A stretch of DNA of 64,000 nucleotides from Pelobates cultripes (lineage: Eukaryota > Chordata > Amphibia > Anura > Pelobatidae), in the NCBI GenBank assembly GCA_933207985.1, contig OW240914.1, positions 130,405,019 through 130,469,018 on the forward strand, written 5' to 3'. The position numbers and the translations under genes were made by a program. This document shows positions 36,256 to 47,909 of this stretch, piece after piece (position 1 is the first letter of the stretch; every line of letters starts with the position of its first letter). The notes under the pieces are model-generated. The model was not told the DNA's origin. It saw nothing but the letters and a program-made list of their open reading frames with translations, and did not search any database.

Positions 36256-39200
36256 ATAGATAGATAGATAGATAGAAAAAAGATAGAATGATAGATAGAT
36301 GGTAGACAGATAGATACTAGACAGATAGATAGATAGATAGATACTAGACAGATAGATAGATAGATACTAGAAAGATACTAGACAGATAGATAGACAGATA
36401 GATAGATGGATAGATAGACAGATAGATAGACAGATGGATATTAGACAGATAGACAAATAGATAGATGGATAGACAGACAGACGGATGGATGGATGGATGG
36501 ATGGATGGATGGATAGATAGACAGATGGATAGATAGACAGATAGATAGATAGACAGATGGATATTAGACAGATAGACAAATAGATAGATGGATAGACAGA
36601 CAGACGGATGGATGGATGGATGGATGGATGGATGGATAGATAGACAGATGGATAGATGGATGGATAGATGGATAGATGGATAGATAGATAGATAGATAAT
36701 GGATAGATAGATAAATAGATAATGGATAGATAGATAAATAGATAGATAGATGGATAGATCGATAAATAATGGATAGATAGATAAATAAATAATGGATAGC
36801 TGGATGGATAGATGGATAGATAGATGGATGGATAGATGGATGGATAGATAGATGGATGGATAGATGGATGGATAGATAGATAGATAAATAATGGATAGAT
36901 AGATGGATAGATAGATAGATACTAGACAGATAGATAGATAGATATTAGACAGATAGATAGACAGATAGATAGACAGGCAGACAGATAGATGGATAGATAG
37001 ACAGATAGATAGACAGATAGATATTAGACAGATAGACAGATAGATAGATGGATAAATAGATAATGGATAGATCGATAGATCGATAGATAAATAAATAATG
37101 GATAGATAGATAGATAAATAAATAATGGATAGATGGATGGATAGATGGATAGATAGATGATAGATAGATTATAAATAGACAGATGGATAGATGGATGGAT
37201 AGATGATAGATGGATAGATAGATAGATGGATGGATAGATAGATAGACGGATAGATAGATGGATAGATAGACGGACAGATGGATAGATGGATAGATGGATG
37301 GATGGATAGATAGATAGATAGATAATGGATAGATAGATCGATAGATAAAAAAATATGGATAGATAGATAGATACTAGACAGATAGACAGATATTAGACAG
37401 ATAGATAGACAGATAGATAGATATTAGACAGATAGACAGGTAGATAGACAGGTAGACAGATAGACAGATAGATAGATAGATAGATGGATAGATAGATAGA
37501 CAGATAGATAGACAGACAGATAGATGGATGGATAGATAGATAGATATTAGACAGATAGACAGGTAGATAGACAGATAGACAGGTAGACAGATAGATAGAT
37601 AGATGGATAGATAGATAGATATTAGACAGATAGACAGGTAGATAGACAGATAGATATTAGACAGATAGACAGGTAGATAGACAGATAGACAGGTAGACAG
37701 ATAGATAGATGGATAGATAGATGGATAGATGGATGGATGGATAGATAGACAGATAGATAGATATTAGACAGATAGATAGATGGATAGATAGACAGACAGA
37801 TGGATAGATGGATAGATGATAGATAGATAGATAGATAGATAGATAATGGATAGATAGATGGATAGATCGATAGATAAATAAATAATGGACAGATAGATAA
37901 ATAGATAGATACTAGACAGATAGATAGATACTAGACAGATAGATAGATAGACAGATAGACAGATAGATAGATATTAGACAGTTAGATAGATAGATAGATG
38001 GATAGATAGATAGATGGATGGATAGATAGATAGATAAATAATGGATAGATGGATAGATAGATAAATAATGGATAGATGGATGGATAGATAGATAGATGAT
38101 AGATAGATGATAAATAGATGGATAGATAGATGGATGGATAGATGGATAGATAGATGGATGGATAGATAGATGGTTGATAGATGGATATATATAGATAGAT
38201 AGATAGATAGATAATGGATGGATAGATAGATAGATAATGGATAGATAGATGGATAGATCGATAGATAAAAAAATAATGGATGGATAGATAGATAGATAGA
38301 TAGATAGATACTAGACAGATAGACAGATAGATAGACAGATAGATAGATATTAGACAGATAGATAGACAGATAGACAGGTAGACAGACAGATGGATAGATA
38401 GACAGATAGACAGATAGATATTAGATAGATAGATAGACAGACAGATAGATAGATGGATAGATAGACAGATGGATAGATGGATAGATGGATAGATGGATGG
38501 ATGGATAGATAGACAGACAGATAGATTTTAGACAGATAGATAGATGGATAGATAGATAGACAGATGGATAGATGGATAGATGAATAGATGGATAGATAGA
38601 TAGATAGATAGATAGATAGACAGATAGCTAGATAGACAGATAGACAGATAGATAGATATTAGACAGATAGATAGACAGATAGATGGATAGATAGACGGAT
38701 AGATGGATAGATGGATAGATGGATGGATGGATAGATAGATAAATAAATAATGGATAGATAGATAGATAGATAATGGATAGATGGATGATAAATGGATAGA
38801 TAGATGATAGATAGATGATAAATAGATGGATGGATAGATAGATGGTTGGATAGATGGATAGATAGATAGATTAATAGATAATAGATAGATAGATGGATAG
38901 ATAGATCGATAAATAAATAATGGATAGATAGATAAATAGATAGATACTAGACAGATAGATAGATAGATAGATACTAGACAGATAGATAGATATTAGACAG
39001 ATAGATAGATAGATGGATAAATAGACAGACAGATGGATAGATGGATAGATAGATGGATAGATAGATGGATAGATGGATGGATATATAGATAGATAGATAG
39101 ATGATAAATAGATGGATAGATAGATGGATGGATAGATGGATGGATAGATAGATAGATAGATAGATGGATGGATAGATAGATAATGGATGGATAGATAGAT

Positions 39201-39541
39201 AGATGGATAGATAGATGGATATATAGATAGATGATGGATGGATGGATGGATTGATAGATAAATAAATAATAGATAGATAGATAATGGATAGATAGATGGA
39301 TGGATAGATAGATGGATAGATGGATGGATAGATAGATGGATGGATAGATAGATGGATAGATAGATGGATAGATGGATGGATAGATGGATAGATAGATACA
39401 TAGATAGATAGGTGGATAGATAGGTGGATAGATAGGTGGATGGATAGATAGATGGATGGATAGATGGATAGATGTATAGATAGATAGATAATGGAAAGAT
39501 GGATAGATGGATAGATAGATAGATACATAGATACATGATAG

Positions 39542-39594
<53 letters not shown>

Positions 39595-39620
39595 TAGATA
39601 GATAGATACATGAGAGAGAG

Positions 39621-39659
<39 letters not shown>

Positions 39660-39668
39660 GGATAGATC
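36256..39668 (+). repeat. 3.4-kb GATA/GACA/GATG tetranucleotide array
   Basis: Almost uninterrupted GATA, GACA and GGAT tetranucleotides run the whole length, with TTAGACAGATAGA, AATAATGGATAG and TGATAAATAGATGG blocks recurring as larger units. For example, a stretch near 36425-36540 recurs near 36545-36660. A (GA)n run lies at about 39548-39590. Minus-strand frames of more than 230 codons encode only Ile-Tyr-Leu-Ser repeats. Confidence 0.98.
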
Positions 39669-42529
39669 GTTTTCTGTACTGCCTCATATCTTGGGAACGA
39701 ATGATGCCAAGATCATGTACCTGGGATTGTAATTTCGTATGCTTTTCTTTATTATTGCTTTTTACTTTTGTTTGTTTTTTATATTTAAAAAGAAATCTTC
39801 CCTTTTCATGATTATTGTTATAATATTAATTAGTATTAATAATAATAATATTAAATTAATGATAATATCTCCCTCGTATCTCTATGTATTTTCTTCGTTG
39901 CAGTAAGGTAAACCCTAAACCCAGTTTAATTTTTCACAGTAACATACTTTCCTTATCTCGGAATGTCTGTGGATTCCTAAGAAATGCATGTAGGTGTCTC
40001 TCCTACCAGACCCTCAGCCCAGAGAGAGCAATCCCTTCCTCAGATAAGAGCCCAGATCCCGGCGACCGGCCCTCTCATCTCTGCTGGTTATCTGATTAGT
40101 TCCTAATTCATGGATCGCAGGTCTGGCTCCCAGATCTCGGTTATTACGCTCCCACCATTGTCCTGTTTATAAATACAGCGCAGATATATCGCTGGGTGAT
40201 TGATCTGCAGGTTGATGGGACAATTAGTCTGAGAAAGGCTTGCTATATCCAGAACATGTATTGATGTCCCAAAGCCATAGTGCCAGGCGGGGCAATGCGT
40301 GAGAAAGTGTATCATTAATAAACTAGTAGATTCACTAAACAGCAGCCCTGCAGAGGTGGTAGCAAATATAGATTTATTTTACATATTCATTTTATAAACC
40401 TTTTTGGTCATTTCATTTAGTGGAGTTGATTCCTTGTTGAATATCTTACTACATATTGTGGGAGTCCTTTCCATATATCGACCACCCACAAATTAACCCA
40501 TCGGATTCCTTACCATTGGTGCTGTCACTCACTGATTATCATTATTATTTATTGATCAGCAATTTTGTGCTCTATTAAAACTTGCTTAGATAATAATCAT
40601 ATTTAAAAAAAATATTCAACTTAAATATTATGATTCACTCTCCTCACCCTATTGAATAAATACAGAGTACACAATTGTAATATTTTACCACATATCATTT
40701 TTATTTACACAGAATCAATATTAAACCACAGATTTGGCACTATAAACTGCTTTTTAACTTACTCAGAATTAATTTAGCAAAATATAAAAAAAAAAATGTA
40801 AAAAAATAAGGCATCCTTATATTTATAAGCAGTAATGCACTACATGTAAACCAATTTTACAGTTTTCCTTTTACTCTGAGAAGTCACAGCAGGGTTAGGG
40901 AACTTAACTGCTGCATAGTACGACCTCATTTTCTTTTTTTTTTTTATAAGCTTTTAAAATTATTTAATATTTTTGGATAAACTTTTATTATTTTTTTCAA
41001 CATATTAAAATATACCCTATATATAAAATATGCATCAACAAATTCTTAAAATATTTTTTAGAATATTAAAGCATTTTAAAAGTTTAGATTTTTTTTAAAT
41101 AATTAGGAAAAGTTATGCAAAAAAAATATTTAATCGAGGCAGACTGGTTTATTCACTAAATATTGAACTAGAGTGATTTGAAAATGAAATTGCAAAATAG
41201 GCAGGGATAATGACTAAATTTAGAATGGTAGGGTATTAAAAGGCAAATTGCATAATTTCTGCAGAAATAGCCCAAATGATTATATTTAGTTTTTAGCTCT
41301 TTCCAATCCTTTGTTTCCTGAATAAACACACAATTATTGCCTTCTAATATATTTCTATATTATAGTACATGTAATTATACACATAAAAACAACTGTAATC
41401 GTTATATTAAAAGTATAGGGTCCATTCTCCACTCACTAAGCCGCTCTCTATTTAATCATCACCTTGGAAACAGAACTCATATCAGGCTAAGCCAACACAG
41501 TAAAACAGGAATGCCAGAGACTCCTGACTCTTGTCTGGGAATGAGATTTATGAAAGAGATAAAATGCTATCTCCAGATATTGTAATGACCCTATTAGTAC
41601 ACTGCAAAGATAAGCTTTAGAAACTAGAATCCCATATCTATAGAGAATGGGATTGGGAGCCACACTCTCATTAAAACAAACAAACAAAGCATTTTGTTTA
41701 CAGCTATCTGGCAATTCTCAACCTATTTACCAGCTCATCAAGTGAAAAACAACAATAAAAAAATCAGTACACGGCATTGGTTTATTGTAGTGATTGCATA
41801 TTTAATTGTAATGATTAATGAACATCAGAAGACAGTAAAATTAACATTATAAGTGCACTTGTTAAATAAGGAAATATGGCAAAAAGTGGGATTTCCAGGA
41901 TTGTTAGGGGAAAAAGAAATCTAATGTCCCCAACTAACACCTAAGTTAGTTTGCCCCTCCTTCACTGAGAGTGTCATTAACTTAATTAGACGATATTAGC
42001 AACAGTAAATAACCCCCAACAGTCAATTTAGGAGCCATCTCCCTTATCATGTCCATGTAGCCCTCTCCCCCTCCAATGCACCTGTGGCTCGCCGCAAGGT
42101 ATTCCGGGATACAACCTGTCACCTCTGGCTGGACATCTGTCAAGCAAAGAACTGTATGGACCTGAATACAATGACTAGATCTATAATATAGGATTCCACG
42201 ACCAGAACAGACCTGCAGCAGCTTTGACATTGGAAGTGCCACGTTTATGACTGGCAAGATATATCTCAGCTGGTTTTACTTATAGCTATTTGCTGCCGAA
42301 GATAAAAATAGAAAATATATATTTAAAGTATTTACAGAACAAAGGACAAAAGGAGATCAAGAAAATCCACCTCTGACTAACCCCCCTCCCCCCCCCCTTA
42401 ATTTTTAAATTTTTAAATTTTTAATTTATTTATTTTTTAAATGAAACCTGCATTTATTCTTATAAAACGTACTTATAAAATACATAATACACATATATTA
42501 TAATCTGTGAGACCCAGAGTGTGGTTGGG
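39669..42529. other. No further gene; 3' flank of nkx3-1
   Basis: Non-repetitive, mostly AT-rich DNA between the GATA array and the homeobox stop codon. Part will be 3' UTR and flanking sequence of the minus-strand gene. No second coding region is seen. Confidence 0.4.
42425..42458 (-). terminator. Candidate polyadenylation signals for nkx3-1
   Basis: On the minus strand AATAAA occurs at 42453-42458, 42429-42434 and 42425-42430, 72-107 bases past the stop codon. The region is AT-rich, so chance matches are likely, and mammalian NKX3-1 transcripts have long 3' UTRs. Confidence 0.25.
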
Positions 42530-44420
42530 TTACCAGAGAGGTGGGTGCCACCCTGCCAGGTAGTATAGGTAAGGGTAGCAGTGGTAGTTCTGATAAAGGC
42601 TGATGAGAGAAGTCCTGCTCATGTCCACATCCCTGCAAAGCGCAGATAGTGGAGGTGTCTTCTCCAAGTCATCCACGTCAGTGGCCAGCTGTTTTCTTTT
42701 GGTTTTGTACCTTCTGTTCTGGAACCAGATCTTCACCTGAGTCTCGGTCAGCTTCAGACTCTTGGCCAGTTGTGCTCTCTCCGGAGCTGACAGATACTTT
42801 TGGCTGGAGAACTTTCTCTCCAGCTCTATGACCTGCGAGTGGGAGAAGGCAGCTCTGGACCTCTTCTGCTGTTGCTTGGCCAGGCTTCCTTCCTCGCTTG
42901 TAGCTGGAGATACCTCCAGGTCTAGATGCTTTGTGTCGTGTACTTCTTCTGTTGGAAGAAAATGGGCAACATTTTTACTCAAAAATTACAACAAAAAAAA
43001 TCACCTCAGCTGTTGTAATCTAGAAAACAACTGACCTCCCTCCTCCTTACATGTATCCTGCTGTCAGGTGATACATTGAAATCTACTTGTGCTGTTTAAT
43101 GGCCAGATTTTATATACCAAACACTACTCCAAGACTTCACTGCGTTATAAGTTTAGAAACATGTGCGCTTCACTATGGGCAATTTGAATCCATCCCTCAC
43201 CCAATTACACTTTATTTCCATTACCTTATTAACAGTCAGGGATTCATAACAAACTGAACTCAGCACTGGGTAAATGTAGGCATACACAGCTATTATATAG
43301 GTGGCCCATTACAGTAAGGCTGTATGATACCCACACCATGCCAAATCCTGCACAGGCAGACCCCATACAGTCCAGACTGTTTGGGCTGAGAGCCCGCCCC
43401 AGTGTTTTAGAGTCTCCCTGGGACCATATGCAGAATGTGGCTGCATGTATAAGTGTGTTAATAATGGAGGGGAGGGGGACTCGTTTATTTACTGCTTAGA
43501 GAGGGTGAGAAATTAGTAGAGACCCCTCTGCTCCGTTCAGGTTCATTTACCCTCTAAAAACACAGGGAGGGCGACCTATGGCTGAAGTGGGAGCAAGGAG
43601 GGGTGAGAAAAACATCAGGTCACCATATGTGATTATGTAAGCATGGCACTGCCAGAGAGCCCATTAGTGATCGCGGGGGATTAACTTAAAATGTTATGTT
43701 GTTTTGGATACTATGTATTTAAATATTCTGTGCAAATATTTGAAATTGCATAAATCACCATGAAAACCTGTGGAATGTTCCTGATGATACATCACTATTA
43801 GAATTTTCCCCCATAATGTCCTTTTCTAGATATTATCCACCTTCCACAAATTTATAGTGATTAATTTCCAATTATATAATAATACAAATGTTATTATTAA
43901 AATTATATTCACCCTAACGGAAGGGCCGGTGGCGATATGAGCAATAAACACAATTATTTAATGTGTTAACAGTTAAACTCTATTAATTGTTTTCATAATA
44001 TACTTTTTCTCTCATACTGGACACTCAGCTCTAAATAAAATAAATTATCTAAAATATATTTATCTAAATTATATAAAAATATTTGGTAAATTGCATAATA
44101 TAACTCTGTCCTATATGGCTCAGTAACTTAGAACTTATCACAGGAAATATGGTGGGTAAGTACTTACCTTTCTGCAGGTGGTGCTGGGTCTCTGCTAGAT
44201 GAGGAACTGGTAGCTCTGCTCCTGAATCAGAGCTGGTCTTCTGGGGATCAAGGTCTCTGTCCAGGTCTCCTTGGGATGACCCAGTGCCAGGATTCTCCCA
44301 GTGGGACCCCAAACGCCTGTCTTTACTCTTGCAGCCCAGATCTGACAGGATGTCCTGGATGAAGAAGGATGTCAGGGGCTTGGTGGGAACAGACATGTCT
44401 TCTGTGGATTGCTGTGACAT
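42530..44420 (-). CDS. nkx3-1: NK-class homeobox transcription factor, NKX3-1 type (two exons)
   Basis: The protein is a nuclear DNA-binding regulator. Exon 1 is 44168-44420, exon 2 is 42530-42948, total 223 residues. The donor AG/GTAAGTA leaves one base of a codon, and the acceptor TTCTTCCAACAG restores the frame with a Glu codon. Residues 14-25 ([12 protein letters not shown]) are the eh1/TN motif, a Groucho-binding repressor signal. Residues 112-171 are the homeodomain, ending [15 protein letters not shown], with Tyr54 typical of NK-2-class proteins binding AAGTG-like sites. The C terminus ([11 protein letters not shown]) matches the NKX3-1 pattern and not NKX3-2, whose homeodomain ends KRRQM. 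The first in-frame ATG is 44418-44420, with a second at 44394-44396 in better context. The frame upstream is open to a stop near 44527 but has no ATG. Human NKX3-1 is 234 residues with the same single intron. The amphibian paralogue nkx3-3 (zampogna) is the main alternative. Confidence 0.88.
42949..44167 (-). other. nkx3-1: nkx3-1 intron
   Basis: A 1219-bp intron bounded by GTAAGTA (44161-44167 on the complement) and a pyrimidine-rich acceptor ending CCAACAG at 42949. It lies between the eh1 region and the homeodomain, the position used in other NK genes. No repeat array or nested ORF is seen in it. Confidence 0.85.
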
Positions 44421-44583
44421 CCACTGGTGGAAATAAGGTCCAGTCAGCAAAAGATGGAGTTGTGGAGATACAGAAAAAAATACTAATCTAGAGGTGTGGT
44501 GTCTTCCTCTTGTAGTGAAATGCTAGTATTTTAGAATATTTGGAATGGTCACAGAAAGTGAATATTAGTTGGCTCAACGTTCT

Positions 44584-44592
44584 CTTTTTAAG
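44584..44592 (-). promoter_or_regulatory. Weak TATA-like box upstream of nkx3-1
   Basis: The minus strand reads CTTAAAAAG about 165 bases before the first ATG. It is the only TATA-like word noted close to the start and could be chance. Confidence 0.2.
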
Positions 44593-44599
44593 CGGTAAT

Positions 44600-45690
44600 G
44601 TCCTGCTGGAGTGGATACATCACAGTCCTATCACTTTGCTCTCTCCTATTAATATCTGCCACCTTCAGCATCCTCCCTACATATGGCCCTCAGGGCCATA
44701 GTCTGCTCTCTTCAGATTGGCTACTTTCTCACCCTTGCCTTACAGGCCTCTTGATGATTGGCTAATCTCACACCCCTGTCCTCCCACTCACTGCCCCACT
44801 CAGGTACAGTAGCAAACTGCTTGTATCACTCTCAGGGGAACGATTCTCTGAACTCCCTCCCCTCCCAGCTCCCAGGGCTAGTAGTGCATAAAACACACTC
44901 ATTAGTCATGGACACAGGAAACGTACTTATTCTATATACACAGCATGCTCACTGCACGTACAGCAACAGACACAGAGACTATGATCCTATCATCCCTACT
45001 GAGCTTAATGGGGGCACATGGCATTCTAGCTCAATCTAACTATAACCAATTATTACTCTATGGGGGCTGACAGCCATAGAAACGGGATTTCCTGAAACTG
45101 CCTCTCCCTGCACGTCTGATCACTTTTCAGGCAGCTAATAATCCTGCTCCATTGTCTCAGTTTGAATTAAGGAGATAATAATTATATCAGTCTAGCGCTG
45201 CTGCATACATATCATTACAGTAATCAGTCCCCGGGCAATGGGACCTCGCTGGCAGCAGCAATGCTCAGCAGCAATACTGACTATCGGATAATAGAGCGAA
45301 TTATAGACCTTGTGTTAATGGGTGGGATACTCAAACAATGACCAAGCTGCAGATGGCAGTTTGATGTGAATAGGAAAGTGTCAGCCATAGGTGTGCTCAT
45401 CTTATCAATGAGATCAGCATGGCATGGATTGCAACTCCCAGCACCGTCCGCTAGTGGCTGTGCATCATGTGAGTTGTAGTCCACAGTTACTTTACCCTGA
45501 CCCCCACGTCTCTGTACCTGTCTACACTTTTACATATGAGGGCTCCTTTGCAGCCTCTGATAGCATCCAGTGTGCTGAACAACACCCATTACACACTCTG
45601 CACCTCTGAAACCATCACATGTACTGTGCACAGCATATTACATATTACAACATATTACACACTCTATATTGGACAGGATTGGTGGCACAG
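44600..45690. other. Upstream flank of nkx3-1; no other gene
   Basis: Non-repetitive DNA with moderate GC, containing no domain-bearing ORF. It probably holds the 5' UTR and proximal regulatory sequence of nkx3-1; no specific site can be supported. Confidence 0.35.
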
Positions 45691-46455
45691 ACTCACTAAT
45701 TAGTATTGGTGGCACAATGAGCAGTATATTAGGACTCACTGACCAGTATTGGTGGTGGCACAGTGAGCAGTATATTAGGACTCACTGACCAGTATTGGTG
45801 GTGGCACAGTGAGCAGTATATTAGGACTCACTGACCAGTATTGGTGGTGGCACAGTGAGCAGTATATTAGGACTCACTGACCAGTATTGGTGGTGGCACA
45901 GTGAGCAGTATATTAGGACTCACTGACCAGTATTGGTGGTGGCACAGTGAGCAGTATATTAGGACTCACTGACCAGTATTGGTGGTGGCACAGTGAGCAG
46001 TATATTAGGACTCACTGACCAGTATTGGTGGTGGCACAGTGAGCAGTATATTAGGACTCACTGACCAGTATTGGTGGTGGCACAGTGAGCAGTATATTAG
46101 GACTCACTGACCAGTATTGGTGGTGGCACAGTGAGCAGTATATTAGGACTCACTGACCAGTATTGGTGGTGGCACAGTGAGCAGTATATTAGGACTCACT
46201 GACCAGTATTGGTGGTGGCACAGTGAGCAGTATATTAGGACTCACTGACCAGTATTGGTGGCACAGTGAGCAGTATATTAGGACTCACTGACCAGTATTG
46301 GTGGCACAGTGAGCAGTATATTAGGACTCACTGACCAGTATTGGTGGCACAGCGAGCAGTATATTAGGACTCACTGATCAGTATTGGTGGCACAATGAGC
46401 AGTATATTAGGACTCACTGACCAGTATTGGTGACACAATGAGCAGTATATTGAAT
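45691..46455 (+). repeat. 46-bp minisatellite upstream of nkx3-1
   Basis: The unit is AGGACTCACTGACCAGTATT, then GGTGGTGGCACAGTGAGCAG and TATATT. Sixteen AGGACTCACT words start at 45731, 45777, 45823 and so on to 46237 at exactly 46-bp steps. From there steps of 43 bp follow (46280, 46323, 46366, 46409), where one TGG is lost. The central copies appear identical while the edges are diverged. Confidence 0.97.
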
Positions 46456-46662
46456 TTGTGGACACAGTGGGCACTATATTGGAAGTTTATGAGCAGTGTT
46501 GGAGATACAGTGAGCTATATTTCTAGACTCACTGACTAGGATTTGTGTCCCAGCAGTAATAGTGAGTAGGATATTAGGTCTCAATGAGTGAGCAGTATTT
46601 TGGGATACAGAGTGAGCAATGGTACTTTTTGTGAGCAACAGCAGCATTTTTAGCCTTCCTTT

Positions 46663-46698
<36 letters not shown>

Positions 46699-47499
46699 GC
46701 ATTACTTTTATTAAGGGGACATCATAGGCACTACAATAATTTATGCTACATACACAGAGCATGGTGAAAGGACATCCCTTGCTCATACATCTGACATATT
46801 AACTGCTGCAACAATTGCTATAGCTCTATGCCTAGCCCTGATTTCTAGATGTCACATGGACAGGCTATGCTTTCCCCTGGCCTTTACTTACTTATGGCAC
46901 AGGTGTGTGCTCTGAAGGTGCTCTTTTAATTCTATTTCTCCAATAATAAACCATGAATGTAGTGTAGCTGATCTCAGACTGGGAATCATTTTCTGATGAA
47001 TGGAATCTGAATATGCTGTGAGCAGGCTGTTTTGGGACGTGTTTGGCATTTCTATAAAATACATATAATGGCTATAACTATGTGACAGGTGTCAGCTACC
47101 ACTTACTCCAGGCAAAGCTCAGAGTGGGACTACTTAAAATTCTTTATATTGAGAGCCACACACAAGCAGAAAATAATATAAATTTCAGCAACTACACAAA
47201 CGATTGTCTGTATTTATATTCACAATATGGCATAAATCATAACAACAAAAAACATAAATGTTAAAAGAAAGATAAATGGAATAAAAAAAAAAAGACGGGA
47301 AAGGGTGATCATTTAATTTAAATCATGATAAATGACCACATTGCAAAATGCAAGGCCACACTACACTGTAATAGTCAGTAAATCATGTGGGCAAATAGCA
47401 GGACCAAGAATGAAGCATTTCTGACAAGAGCAGTTAATCTGTTCATTAAATGTGTCCTTTATCTTAACAAGAGCCTCTCTCAAAGTGGGAGTGAAATCT
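46456..47499. other. No gene seen; contains (AAT)n
   Basis: Diverged continuation of the minisatellite to about 46620, a (AAT)n run at about 46664-46697, then AT-rich unassigned sequence. Confidence 0.4.
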
Positions 47500-47909
47500 T
47501 TAAAGGGACACTCCACTGCCCAAATACATTGCATGTATTTAATTATGCATTTTTTCATTGGGTTGTAAATGTCTGCAGCCTGCAGTCGTTGCAAGCCCTC
47601 CTCTTCTTCCCCTGCCCATACTTTCTTTGGCTATCCAACCACAAACTTCGCAATGCAGTTCAATGAGAAGTCTGAGGTGTTCTGAGCAATTAGCCTATTG
47701 AGTTTATCTCCACTGAGCTAACCAAACAAGGAAGTAACATGACTGGTTGTCTGATTGACAGCAATAGGTGTAACAAGATTCATTTATAAAAGTGCCAATT
47801 GTTATTGAAATCTGCACTTTTTGTAAAAAGAAAAGAAATGGACACACACTTTACACATAAAGTACTTCAGCAAGCTAAAGTGCTTTTAGTGCTTAGAGTG
47901 TTCCTTTAA
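47500..47909. mobile_element. TTAA-flanked MITE, 410 bp
   Basis: TTAA at 47500-47503 and 47906-47909. The left end TTAAAGGGACACTCCACTGC and right end TTAGAGTGTTCCTTTAA are imperfect inverses. Inner words such as AAGTGCTTTTAGTGCTTAG differ from the copies at 11109 and 22855, so it is a different subfamily. Confidence 0.7.

Noticed and set aside
38871..39687. Open frames of 237-246 codons on the minus strand rich in Ile-Tyr-Leu-Ser
   Set aside because: They are translations of the GATA/GACA array. A tetranucleotide repeat lacking stops stays open in more than one frame, and no protein family is indicated.
44421..44450. Upstream extension of the nkx3-1 frame to 44450
   Set aside because: The codon at 44448-44450 is TTG, not ATG. 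The first in-frame ATG is 44418-44420.
45691..46455. 46-bp regular repeats resembling a CRISPR array
   Set aside because: The whole 46-bp unit repeats with no variable spacer; it is a minisatellite.
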